Positions 1 through 7,180 are shown, counted from the first letter of the stretch. The stretch: DNA of 12,757 nucleotides from Bacteroidota bacterium (GCA_023418255.1 JAEZZZ010000069.1:1-12757); one strand, 5' to 3'. A program made the numbers and translations. The notes: generated by a model from the sequence alone, not told the origin.

Positions 1-122
1 TTATTAGGTTTTGATCAGCTATAAAGATGCTGATAATCAGCTGCTTAATCATCTTTTTTATGTTAAACTATGTTATGTAAATCATTGAATTTTAATTGGT
101 TAATTGAATATTTACCGAAGTA

Positions 123-1046
123 TTACTCTAAAATAAGTCTTGGTATATCCAACAATGGAATGTCGCACATATTATCGGTCTTTTCCCTTGCTTTTCTTAT
201 CCACCATTCACCATTATCAGCCTGTACAAGGTGTTCCTTTTTCAGATTCTTTACGTCTGTGAAAGCCAAACCGGTGAAGCAACAGAAGATGAATATGTCC
301 CTTACGGTTTGTAATCGTTGAATATCAAAATCTTTATTGATGATTTTGCGAAGTTCCATTTCGTTTAAGAATTCACGGTTACACTTGGTCTGTTTGAAGT
401 GTATTTCTGCAAACGGATCATCAGTTATCCACTTCTTTATCAATGCAGTTTTGATGATTTTCTTTAAATTCTTCAGATATTTCACTGTCGCATTTTGCGC
501 ACAGTTTTTCTGTATTTTAATGAAATGTTCGAATTTGGTTATAAATTCATAGTTGATTGATTTTAATGGAATATCAGCCAGTTTATACTGTTCACTGATA
601 AACTCCTTCAAATATCTTGCTGTACGTTCGTATCGAAGTACAGTACCTTCGGCATATTCCTTGTTCATTAATTCCCTATATTCCGAATTGTGTTCCTGGA
701 ATACTTCAAGCAACATTTTGGGAGTAGAGTGTTCTCCATAATAGATATTTTTTATAATATCTGCTGTAATAGGTTTACCGTCCTGCTCAAGTTCACGGTG
801 AATTTGAAGGATTTTAGTTCTTATCGTATCAAGATAGTGGTTTATTTCTTGATACTTCTTTTCCCTGCCAATCGCGCATTCTTTTTGCGTATTCCATTTT
901 GTAACATCTATACTTCGCTTGATTTGTACCTCTGCACGTTTTCCGTTTATTGTGATACGCATACAGATTGGTGCTTCTCCATTTTTTAGCAGCTTTGATT
1001 TCTTCAGGAAAAACAATACCGTAAAATAGTTTCTTTGCATTGCCAT
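123..1046 (-). pseudogene. Tyrosine recombinase/integrase, C-terminally truncated
   Basis: Site-specific tyrosine recombinase of the Bacteroidota conjugative-element or genomic-island type, 307 residues where the family is usually about 400. Visible in order: an arm-type DNA-binding domain (about residues 7-95, with WNTQKE at 51-56), a SAM-like core-binding domain (about 105-205), and the first part of the catalytic domain, including TGLAFTDV at 258-265 and KAREKT at 285-290. Alanine stands where most tyrosine recombinases have the first catalytic Arg; other Bacteroidota integrases also lack it. The protein ends at PRLILE, before the His-x-x-Arg box and the tyrosine nucleophile, so it should be unable to recombine. 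The terminal TAA sits where relatives usually carry a Lys codon (ILEKY), and the following codons in frame (YFGKYS and on) soon cease to look like the family. A nonsense mutation plus deletion or rearrangement is therefore likely. The start could be Met1 or Met3. It reads away from the tRNA-Lys gene 244 bases upstream, as expected of a tRNA-targeting element. Confidence 0.8.
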
Positions 1047-1120
1047 ACTCTTCTTTTTTTGATGGTGTAAAAATACATGTTTTGAAAAGAGTTTGTTTTA
1101 TGCAAAACACAGAAAATCAG

Positions 1121-1180
1121 TGAAATATAATCCAATCAGGTGGACTTGTTTTTATGTGGAAATTAAGTCCACCTATTTCA
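1121..1180. repeat. Inverted repeat between integrase remnant and tRNA-Lys
   Basis: A perfect 10-base inverted repeat (AGGTGGACTT at 1138-1147, AAGTCCACCT at 1165-1174) encloses a 17-base loop. It is partly extended by TGAAATA at 1121-1127, which complements TATTTCA at 1174-1180, leaving a bulge on the left side. No T-run follows on either strand, so it is not a typical terminator. Its place upstream of the integrase start suggests a recombinase or repressor binding region, but that is inference from position. Nothing else is recognised in the rest of the 1047-1289 gap apart from the tRNA terminator. Confidence 0.5.
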
Positions 1181-1226
1181 CCTCCAGTAAGATGCGGTAT
1201 TCTGCTTCAATTTGCGGTATGGATAA

Positions 1227-1266
1227 AAAGAAAAACCGCTGATAATGATTGATTATCAGCGGTTTT
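1227..1266 (-). terminator. Rho-independent terminator of tRNA-Lys
   Basis: A perfect 15-base-pair stem (1232-1246 with 1252-1266) with a 5-base loop lies 23 bases after the tRNA 3' end. Read on the minus strand it runs into a T-rich tract. The stem begins and ends with A/T runs, so some termination in the plus direction is also possible. Confidence 0.8.
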
Positions 1267-1289
1267 CATTGTTTTGCTTTTTGTTTGAG

Positions 1290-1362
1290 TGATCCGCCTG
1301 GGGCTCGAACCCAGGACCCCATCCTTAAAAGGGATGTGCTCTACCTGCTGAGCTAGCGAATC
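1290..1362 (-). tRNA. tRNA-Lys (anticodon TTT)
   Basis: A 73-base tRNA gene folds as a full cloverleaf. The acceptor stem GATTCGC pairs with GCGGATC (one G-T wobble) and the discriminator is A. The D arm is GCTC/GAGC, the anticodon stem CATCC/GGATG with loop CTTTTAA giving anticodon TTT, and the T arm CTGGG/CCCAG with TTCGAGC loop. The 3' CCA is not encoded and must be added by CCA transferase, as is usual in Bacteroidota. Its 3' end faces the integrase remnant, which makes it a plausible former integration target, although no duplicated tRNA 3' end was found in the window. Confidence 0.96.
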
Positions 1363-1392
1363 AACCTAACTGCTTTCTTGCAAAAGCGAGTG

Positions 1393-1424
1393 CAAAGGTA
1401 AAATCTTTATTTTTAATTTGCAAA
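1393..1424 (-). promoter_or_regulatory. Promoter of tRNA-Lys
   Basis: Minus-strand TTTG (1424-1421) is followed by exactly 20 bases and then TACCTTTG (1400-1393), matching the Bacteroidota housekeeping promoter (TTTG, about 19-20 bases, TAnnTTTG). The -7 box lies about 30 bases before the tRNA 5' end. Confidence 0.75.
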
Positions 1425-1535
1425 TCTTTATGGCACATTTTCTTGAAAAATTTTCCACACTACCCATTAATTCGCTAATAAACAAAATGTTTTGATTGTA
1501 TTCTTATTTAAAAATATCTTGTGAGCCATTTTAGT

Positions 1536-2954
1536 CTAATAACGATAATGCTCCGGTTTGTACGGACCATCGACATCCACACCGATATATTTAGCTTGCT
1601 TGGCAGTTAGCTTGGAAAGTTTTACACCAATACGCGCCAAATGCAGACGCGCCACCTCTTCATCCAGTTTCTTCGGCAAACGATATACATCAACTGCATA
1701 ATTGTTTTTCCATAAATCAATTTGTGCCAACACCTGATTGGTAAACGAATTGCTCATCACAAAAGAGGGGTGTCCCGTGGCACATCCAAGATTCACTAAA
1801 CGACCTTCGGCCAGTAAGAAAATAGCATTCCCTTCGGGAAATGTATATTTATCAACCTGCGGTTTGATATTAGTGTGGCGAATACCGGGGAAATTCACAA
1901 GACGCTCCACCTGAATTTCATTATCGAAATGTCCAATATTGCAGACGATGGACTGGTCGCGCATTTGTCGCATATGTTCCAGCGTGATAACATCTCGGTT
2001 GCCGGTGGTGGTAACAAAAATATTGCCTCCTTTCACCGCCTCTTCCATCGTAGTTACTTCAAATCCTTCCATTGCAGCTTGCAACGCGCAAATTGGGTCA
2101 ATCTCGGTAACAATTACACGCGCGCCGTATGAACGCATCGATTTGGCGCATCCTTTCCCGACATCGCCATAACCGATCACAACAACCACTTTTCCGGCAA
2201 TCATCACATCTGTAGCGCGTTTGATGCCATCGGCAAGCGACTCGTGGCAGCCATAAAAATTATCGAATTTCGATTTGGTTACCGAATCGTTTACATTGAT
2301 TGCCGGGACTAACAACTCGCCACGTTCCATCATCTGATACAACCGATGCACGCCGGTGGTAGTTTCTTCCGAAATGCCTTTTAAGCTCGCAACAGTCCGA
2401 TGCCAACGCTTATCGTCTTCTTCTAAAATTCGCTTCAAAGTGTGTAAAATTACTCGCTCCTCACGATTTTCGCCTTCACGCTGTATGGTCGTCGCATCAT
2501 TTTCGGCACGATATCCCATATGCACCAATAGCGAGGCATCGCCGCCATCGTCCACAATCAGGTTGGGACCGTTCCCGCCGGGAAATCGAAGTGCCATTTC
2601 GGTACACCACCAATATTCTTCCAACGTTTCGCCTTTCCACGCGAACACGGGTACGCCGGAAACCGCAATGGCAGCGGCGGCATGGTCTTGTGTGGAAAAT
2701 ATGTTGCAGCTGCACCAACGCACATCGGCACCCAACGATACCAACGTTTCAATCAGCACCGCAGTTTGGATGGTCATATGCAGCGACCCGGTGATGCGCG
2801 CACCTTTCAGCGGCTTATCGTTGGCATATTTTTCGCGAAGCGCCATTAAGCCAGGCATTTCGTGTTCGGCTATTTCTATCTCTTTTCGACCGAAATCGGC
2901 CAGTGATATATCCGACACCTTGTAGGGCAGCGTAGGGGAAAAATCTGTATTCAT
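1536..2954 (-). CDS. ahcY: Adenosylhomocysteinase (S-adenosyl-L-homocysteine hydrolase)
   Basis: Hydrolyses S-adenosylhomocysteine reversibly to adenosine and homocysteine with bound NAD, relieving product inhibition of methyltransferases in the methyl cycle; cytoplasmic tetramer in the family. The 472 residues include a substrate-binding region with SLHMT at 57-61, DDGGD at 135-139 and SEETTTGVHRL at 195-205. NDSVTKSKFDN at 222-232 carries the catalytic Lys227 and Asp231. The Rossmann motif GYGDVG is at 261-266. The C-terminus KPEHYRY contributes Lys and Tyr to the NAD site of a neighbouring subunit. Compared with the shorter animal enzyme it has the bacterial insertion around residues 150-190. 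Met1 starts just before the conserved N-terminal region (YKVSDISLADFGRKEIEIAE). It is monocistronic here. No SAH or SAM riboswitch is recognisable in the short leader. No clear terminator was found in the 137 bases after the stop. Confidence 0.97.
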   Translation of the reverse strand: MNTDFSPTLPYKVSDISLADFGRKEIEIAEHEMPGLMALREKYANDKPLKGARITGSLHMTIQTAVLIETLVSLGADVRWCSCNIFSTQDHAAAAIAVSGVPVFAWKGETLEEYWWCTEMALRFPGGNGPNLIVDDGGDASLLVHMGYRAENDATTIQREGENREERVILHTLKRILEEDDKRWHRTVASLKGISEETTTGVHRLYQMMERGELLVPAINVNDSVTKSKFDNFYGCHESLADGIKRATDVMIAGKVVVVIGYGDVGKGCAKSMRSYGARVIVTEIDPICALQAAMEGFEVTTMEEAVKGGNIFVTTTGNRDVITLEHMRQMRDQSIVCNIGHFDNEIQVERLVNFPGIRHTNIKPQVDKYTFPEGNAIFLLAEGRLVNLGCATGHPSFVMSNSFTNQVLAQIDLWKNNYAVDVYRLPKKLDEEVARLHLARIGVKLSKLTAKQAKYIGVDVDGPYKPEHYRY

Positions 2955-3006
2955 ATTTTTATTGTTTGAGATTATTTTGATTAAAGTCAGTGATTTTCTT
3001 TCGTTA

Positions 3007-3014
3007 CAAATTTA
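3007..3014 (-). promoter_or_regulatory. Probable -7 box of ahcY promoter
   Basis: Minus-strand TAAATTTG fits TAnnTTTG and lies 53 bases before the ahcY ATG. The -33 region at the expected distance is poor (CTG about 19 bases upstream), so only the -7 box is called. Confidence 0.45.
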
Positions 3015-3114
3015 CATGATTTTTCTTAGAAAACAGCTTTTTAAGTAAGACGCTTATGTTTTTTTACTTTCGAGGTTCGTTTCAATCAACCTTTTTATCC
3101 GGTTTTTTGTTTTA

Positions 3115-3453
3115 ATGAAAATGAAAACGAAAATCATCTATTCATCCATATTGCCATTCAAAGGATTCAAGGCGATTAACCTTTTCGGCATTATCTTCGC
3201 GCGCAAAGAGTGTGCGCCGTTGACGCCTCGTATCGTTCATCACGAACGCATTCACACGCGGCAAATGCTGGAAATGCTTATCCTTTTTTTCTATATATGG
3301 TATGTGAGTGAATGGCTGGTGCGACTAATACGTTACGGCGACGCGATGAAAGCATATCGAAATATCTCTTTCGAGCGCGAAGCACATGCCAACGATGCTG
3401 ATTTCAGTTTTCTACAACATCGCGAACCGTATCATTTTTTACACTATTTATAA
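3115..3453 (+). CDS. Small HExxH-containing membrane-associated protein, function unknown
   Basis: A 112-residue protein that resembles a conserved, uncharacterised Bacteroidota protein. It has no signal peptide but a hydrophobic segment at about residues 52-72 (MLEMLILFFYIWYVSEWLV), so it probably sits in or on the inner membrane. His43-Glu44-Arg-Ile-His47 forms an HExxH zinc-metalloprotease signature. About 40 residues later comes FEREAHAND (86-94), resembling the Glu-bearing third-ligand helix of gluzincins such as M48 peptidases. HExxH is common by chance and the protein is very small, so protease activity is inference. ATG at 3115 and 3121 are both possible starts. It is divergent from ahcY and 41 bases upstream of the MsrB/MsrA gene on the same strand with no terminator between, so the two may be cotranscribed. 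TACTTTCG at 3065-3072 is a weak candidate -7 box. Confidence 0.8.
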   Translation: MKMKTKIIYSSILPFKGFKAINLFGIIFARKECAPLTPRIVHHERIHTRQMLEMLILFFYIWYVSEWLVRLIRYGDAMKAYRNISFEREAHANDADFSFLQHREPYHFLHYL

Positions 3454-3494
3454 AAATAAAAAAGCGTATTGGCGCCATAAAATCAATACACACA

Positions 3495-4445
3495 ATGAAC
3501 CGAATATTTTTATACTTGTTTTTATTATTGACGCCATCGCTCTCGATGTGCGCCCAAAATAAAAAGACGAAACAGTACATTAAACAAGAAAAGACGATGA
3601 AACTGAATCCACTCACACCTGAAGAAGAACGGGTGATTGTACACAAAGGCACCGAGCGCCCTCACACGGGTGAATATGTAAACAACAAAAAACAGGGCAC
3701 ATATGTATGCAAACGCTGCGACGCACCACTCTATCGTTCTGAAGATAAGTTTGATTCGCACTGCGGATGGCCATCGTTCGACGACGAAATAAAAGGCGCA
3801 GTAAAGCGCCTACCGGATGCCGACGGACGACGTACAGAAATTGTGTGTGCCAATTGTGACGCGCATCTCGGCCACGTGTTTCTGAACGAAGGATTTACCG
3901 CGAAACAAACACGCCATTGCGTCAATTCGATATCGATAAAATTTATTCCCGCAAAAAACAACGCGATGCATAAAGCCTATTTTGCCTCAGGGTGCTTTTG
4001 GGGAACCGAATATTTCTTTATGAAGGCCGCGGGCGTAAAAGAAACCAATGTGGGCTTTATGGGCGGACACATGGATAATCCTTCGTATGAGCAGGTCTGT
4101 CAAAAAAACACAGGACACCTGGAAACCACCGAAGTGATTTACAACAGCAACGAAACCACTTATGACAACTTGGTAAAACTCTTTTTTGAAACACACGATT
4201 TCACACAAACCAACGGGCAGGGACCCGACATCGGACCGCAATATTTATCCTGTATCTTTTACACCTCGCAAAGCGAAAAAGAGATTGCGCAAAAATATAT
4301 CGATTTGCTCGAAGCAAAAGGCTGCAAAGTGGCAACCATGCTGAAGCCGGCATCCACCTTTTGGAAAGCCGAAGATTATCATCAACAATATTACAAACAC
4401 AAAGGCACGACACCTTATTGCCATAAATACAGAAAAATATTTTAA
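3495..4445 (+). CDS. msrBA: Bifunctional peptide-methionine sulfoxide reductase MsrB/MsrA, exported
   Basis: Repairs oxidised methionine: the MsrB half reduces the R- and the MsrA half the S-sulfoxide, regenerated by thioredoxin-like partners. The 316 residues comprise an N-terminal signal sequence (about 1-21, ending SMCAQ), MsrB (about 38-152) and MsrA (about 158-316). MsrB has structural zinc cysteines at C72/C75 and C118/C121, HCGWPSF at 89-95, and catalytic C142 in RHCVN. MsrA has catalytic C167 in GCFWG and a probable resolving Cys in the C-terminal GTTPYC. The B-then-A order is common in Bacteroidota. Cys19 could be read as a lipobox, but Met at -1 is atypical, so signal peptidase I cleavage after Ala20 or Gln21 is preferred. 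Met35 (codon at 3597) is an internal start that would give a cytoplasmic enzyme with both domains intact. Possibly cotranscribed with the HExxH gene upstream. Confidence 0.95.
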   Translation: MNRIFLYLFLLLTPSLSMCAQNKKTKQYIKQEKTMKLNPLTPEEERVIVHKGTERPHTGEYVNNKKQGTYVCKRCDAPLYRSEDKFDSHCGWPSFDDEIKGAVKRLPDADGRRTEIVCANCDAHLGHVFLNEGFTAKQTRHCVNSISIKFIPAKNNAMHKAYFASGCFWGTEYFFMKAAGVKETNVGFMGGHMDNPSYEQVCQKNTGHLETTEVIYNSNETTYDNLVKLFFETHDFTQTNGQGPDIGPQYLSCIFYTSQSEKEIAQKYIDLLEAKGCKVATMLKPASTFWKAEDYHQQYYKHKGTTPYCHKYRKIF

Positions 4446-4476
4446 CGACACGTTAATCCGTTCACCCTAAAATGTA

Positions 4477-4499
4477 GCGATTCTGAATAGCAGAATTGC
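4477..4499. other. Small hairpin after msrBA
   Basis: GCGATTCTG (4477-4485) pairs with CAGAATTGC (4491-4499) over 9 positions with one G-T wobble and a 5-base loop, 32 bases after the msrBA stop. No T-run follows, so it is not a standard terminator; it may protect the 3' end or be fortuitous. The rest of the 4446-4682 gap holds no gene I can support. TACAATTG just downstream of 4621 is a poor candidate -7 box for the next gene. Confidence 0.3.
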
Positions 4500-4682
4500 T
4501 CACAGTAGGGCATGCGGCTTTTGATTATCAAACATAAGGGGCTTGTGTGAAATAGTTCGGCATAATGAAACAAGGCAGTTTTGACATTGAACATTTTTAA
4601 CCCTCAATACGTTTTATACTATATACAATTGGAATCAAAAAGTATTATTAATTAATTTAATCAATCATTCAAACAAACAGTT

Positions 4683-5168
4683 ATGAAAACATTTCGTTTA
4701 TTATCCATCTTGACACTTGCATTGGCACTGACTGCCGGTGTAACATCGTGTAAAAAAGTAAGTGACGCCGATCTTAAAAAAGCGGCTGAAGCAGTATTAG
4801 CAACAACTCCTGGCGCATCAAACGTAGCAGTTGCAGTTAAGGACAAAGTGGCCACCCTGTCGGGAACCGTTGAAGACGACGCCATCAAAGCAAGCGCTGA
4901 GAATGCGGTCAAAGGCGTAAAAGAGATGAAATCCGTTATAAATGAGATTGCAGTTCTTCCCCCTGCCCCCGATTATACCCAAATTGATGCAGCTCTTCGA
5001 ACAGGGCTTAATGATGTGGTAAAAGATCACAATAAAGTGACTTATGAAGTTAAAGACGGTGTCGTTACGCTTAGTGGTGAAATCAGAAAAAAAGATTTAC
5101 CCACACTGATGCAAAAAGTTAACGCATTGAATCCTGTGAAAATAGAAAACAATCTTGACGTAAAATAA
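4683..5168 (+). CDS. Lipoprotein with two BON domains
   Basis: A 161-residue envelope protein. The N-terminus is a lipoprotein signal peptide ending in the lipobox VTSC, with Cys23 as the predicted lipidated residue followed by Lys-Lys. Two BON domains follow, at about residues 27-93 and 95-160. Each has the expected alpha-beta pattern and a VATLSG or VVTLSG strand (the GxVxLxG core of the family). BON domains occur in OsmY-, DolP- and Kbp-type proteins and are thought to bind phospholipid, other proteins or small ligands; the ligand here is unknown. The Lys residues after Cys23 are unlike the acidic surface-export signal of Bacteroidota lipoproteins, so a periplasm-facing location is more likely, as inference. 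The next gene starts 20 bases after the stop on the same strand, so the two look like one operon. Confidence 0.88.
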   Translation: MKTFRLLSILTLALALTAGVTSCKKVSDADLKKAAEAVLATTPGASNVAVAVKDKVATLSGTVEDDAIKASAENAVKGVKEMKSVINEIAVLPPAPDYTQIDAALRTGLNDVVKDHNKVTYEVKDGVVTLSGEIRKKDLPTLMQKVNALNPVKIENNLDVK

Positions 5169-5188
5169 TTCATAAAGCTAAAATAAAC

Positions 5189-5806
5189 ATGGAATTAAGA
5201 GAGAAATACAAAGAGCTTATAAATGTTGCTCAACAATATTCTACGAATGTAAAAGAAGAGAATGGCGTGCTATACATAAAAGGCACTGTGCCTTCCTCAT
5301 CAATAAAAGATAAGCTGTGGGATATTTACGGGCAGATTGATCCCAACTTCAAAGGCAACGATTTGGTAATGAATATCGATGTGCATGCCGAACAAGGCGG
5401 CAAAATTAAAATTGCCACCAAGGAAAGCAACCTAAACATACGAAAAGAACCGAGTACAGAGTCCGAGATCGTTGGAAAAGCACCCAACGGTTCCATTGTT
5501 ACGTTGGTTGACAAAACAAACGATTCGTGGTGGCTTATTCGTACTGATGATGGTGTTGAAGGATATTGCTATGTACAATACTTAGAACCCATTCAAGCGG
5601 GAGGATTTAAAATTAAAGTTGCCACAAATGGTAGTAATTTAAATATTAGAAAAGATACAAATACTGAGTCTGATATTGTAGGTAAAGCTCCCAATGGCTC
5701 TATTGTCAAATTGGTTGAAAAAACCAACGACGAATGGTGGTTGGTTCGCACTGACGATGGTGTTGAAGGATATTGTTATGCACAGTATCTGAAACCAATA
5801 CAATAA
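5189..5806 (+). CDS. BON-like domain plus two bacterial SH3 (SH3b) domains
   Basis: A 205-residue protein with no signal peptide or membrane segment by eye. Residues 1-66 look like a divergent single BON domain (NGVLYIKGTV is the core strand, then a helix and a closing strand NDLVMNIDV). Two SH3b repeats follow at about 72-136 and 141-205, each with NLNIRK, IVGKAPNGSIV, WWL.RTDDGVEGYCY and QYL.PIQ. SH3b domains usually bind peptidoglycan or protein ligands outside the cytoplasm, so the missing export signal is odd. The layout recalls E. coli Kbp (BON plus LysM) with SH3b in place of LysM; that comparison is by architecture only. It lies 20 bases after the double-BON lipoprotein gene and ends before a strong terminator, so the two genes probably form one transcript and act together. 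No in-frame upstream start would add a signal peptide within the short intergenic gap. Confidence 0.82.
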   Translation: MELREKYKELINVAQQYSTNVKEENGVLYIKGTVPSSSIKDKLWDIYGQIDPNFKGNDLVMNIDVHAEQGGKIKIATKESNLNIRKEPSTESEIVGKAPNGSIVTLVDKTNDSWWLIRTDDGVEGYCYVQYLEPIQAGGFKIKVATNGSNLNIRKDTNTESDIVGKAPNGSIVKLVEKTNDEWWLVRTDDGVEGYCYAQYLKPIQ

Positions 5807-5826
5807 ATACGTTAAGTATCATTATA

Positions 5827-5863
5827 AAAAATCCCACTTCCTTTAGGATGTTGGGATTTTTTT
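5827..5863 (+). terminator. Terminator of the BON/SH3b operon
   Basis: AAAAATCCCA (5827-5836) pairs with TGGGATTTTT (5852-5861) as a 10-base-pair stem, and the T-run continues to 5863. It lies about 20 bases after the stop of the BON-SH3b gene. The A-run on the left arm could also allow weak termination in the minus direction. Confidence 0.8.
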
Positions 5864-6006
5864 GTGAAGCTACAACACTAGTTTCATTTTTATACCTTAA
5901 TTTGCGTTTTTCTCAAAAAGCTTTTTTTGTATGGAATGAGTTTCTTTCGTGTTTTTTAACGCTGGGATGCAATCTGTGAGTTTATAGCTTCCTCTCCTTG
6001 TAGCAC

Positions 6007-6036
6007 AAAAAAAGAGCCACCCGCTATGAGTGGCTC
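6007..6036 (-). terminator. Terminator of prfB
   Basis: Read on the minus strand, GAGCCAC pairs with GTGGCTC (6030-6036 with 6014-6020) around a 9-base loop and is followed by seven T residues (6013-6007). It lies 34 bases after the prfB stop. The stretch between this and the preceding terminator (5864-6006) shows no gene. Confidence 0.85.
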
Positions 6037-6069
6037 CTAAAATATCTATTGATTGATTTAGGGTAAAAT

Positions 6070-7180
6070 TCAATTTTTCCCGGCAAATTCCATCAAGTAG
6101 GCTTTGATAAAATCGTCTAAATCACCATCCATAACACCCGGAACATCAGATGTTTGATGATTCGTTCGATGATCTTTTACACGACGGTCGTCAAACACAT
6201 AACTGCGAATTTGTGACCCCCACTCTATCTTCTTTTTTCCCGCCTCAATTTCGGCTTGCGCCGCGCGGCGTTTTTCAAGTTCGATTTCATATAGTTGCGA
6301 TTTTAGCAAACGCATCGCGTTTTCACGATTACCCATTTGTGAACGGCTTTCGGTGTTTTCAATCACAATTTCCTGTTCTTGACCGTTGTCGTCGGTGTAG
6401 GTATAATGTAGGCGCACGCCGGTTTCCACTTTATTCACATTCTGCCCCCCGGCACCCGAGGAACGAAATGTATCCCAACTTATATTTGCCGGATTCACTT
6501 CGATTTCAATTGACTCGTCAACCAGCGGCACGACAAAAACCGACGAAAACGAAGTCATTCGCTTGCCTTGCGCATTGAAGGGCGAAACACGCACCAGACG
6601 ATGTACGCCGTTTTCACTTTTCAGATAACCATACGCATAATCACCTTCCACTTGCAATGTCGCTGTTTTTATCCCGGCATCGTCACCATCCTGCCAATTT
6701 GTGATTGTCGTTTTATAGCCATGCGACTCACACCAACGCTGGTACATTCGAATAAGCATGGAAGCCCAATCCTGACTTTCTGTACCACCGGCACCGGCAT
6801 TTATTTTCAACACTGCGCCCAATTTATCTTCCTCTTGGCGCAACATATTTTTAAGTTCCAGTTTTTCAATCAGTCGGATGGCTTTATTGTATGCTTCATC
6901 AACCTCTTCTTCGGTCACAATATCGTCTTTCATAAAGTCGTAAGCCAGCTGCAATTCATCGGAGGCAGTTTCCACCTCGTTGTAGCCGGAAATCCACATT
7001 TTCAAGTTTTTCACTACTTTCATATGTGTTTCTGCCCGCGCGGAATCCGACCAAAAATCGGGATCGTGTGTTCTCAACTCCTCTTCTTCCAATTGCATCG
7101 TCTTGGCATCGATGTCAAAGATACCCCCTTAGCGCATCCTTGCGCTCCAAAACGTCTTTTAGTTGGTCTGCTGTAATCAT
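6070..7180 (-). CDS. prfB: Peptide chain release factor 2, expressed by +1 programmed frameshift
   Basis: RF2 recognises UAA and UGA in the ribosomal A site and triggers peptide release. The first segment starts with ATG at 7180 (MITADQLKDVLERKDALRGYL, 21 codons) and meets an in-frame TGA at 7117-7115. The stop lies in the classic slippery context CTT TGA C, preceded by the internal Shine-Dalgarno-like AGGGGG. A +1 shift skips the T at 7117 and reads on as DIDAKT and then MQLEEEEL to the stop at 6070. The frameshifted product is 369 residues, close to the E. coli length of 365. Positions in that product: the stop-codon recognition tripeptide SPF is at about 199-201 and the catalytic GGQ at 244-246 (Gln is the usual PrmC methylation site). 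The frameshift is autoregulatory: low RF2 leaves the ribosome paused at UGA and favours shifting. A call starting at the internal ATG 7098 would wrongly lose 27 residues. Confidence 0.97.
7114..7130 (-). promoter_or_regulatory. prfB programmed +1 frameshift site
   Basis: On the minus strand this reads AAGGGGGTATCTTTGAC. It contains a Shine-Dalgarno-like purine run, a three-base spacer, the slippery CTT codon, the in-frame TGA and the following C that makes the stop context weak. This is the canonical bacterial RF2 frameshift cassette and explains the two open frames. Confidence 0.95.

Noticed and set aside
1..122. Palindromic GCTGATAATCAGC near 30-42 resembling the arms of the tRNA-Lys terminator
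   Set aside because: The shared part is only about nine bases and no complete hairpin with a T-run could be built with confidence; treated as chance or a weak terminator of the dead integrase. No gene is seen in this stretch.
829..1110. Open frame of 93 codons on the minus strand overlapping the integrase start
   Set aside because: It overlaps the well-supported recombinase N-terminus in another frame and has no family-like features; a shadow frame.
2356..2925. Open frame of 189 codons on the plus strand inside ahcY
   Set aside because: Antisense to a strongly conserved enzyme; Ser/Pro/Arg-rich composition typical of a reverse-strand shadow.
2955..3114. SAM or SAH riboswitch upstream of ahcY
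   Set aside because: The leader after the -7 box is only about 50 bases, AT-rich, and shows no conserved riboswitch core or stem set.
3553..3555. Lipobox reading of Cys19 in the MsrB/MsrA signal sequence
   Set aside because: Met at the -1 position and the Ala-Gln that follow fit signal peptidase I cleavage better; kept only as a minor alternative.
6568..7176. Open frame of 202 codons on the plus strand antisense to prfB
   Set aside because: The prfB frame, its motifs and the frameshift cassette account for this DNA; the antisense frame shows no recognisable domain.
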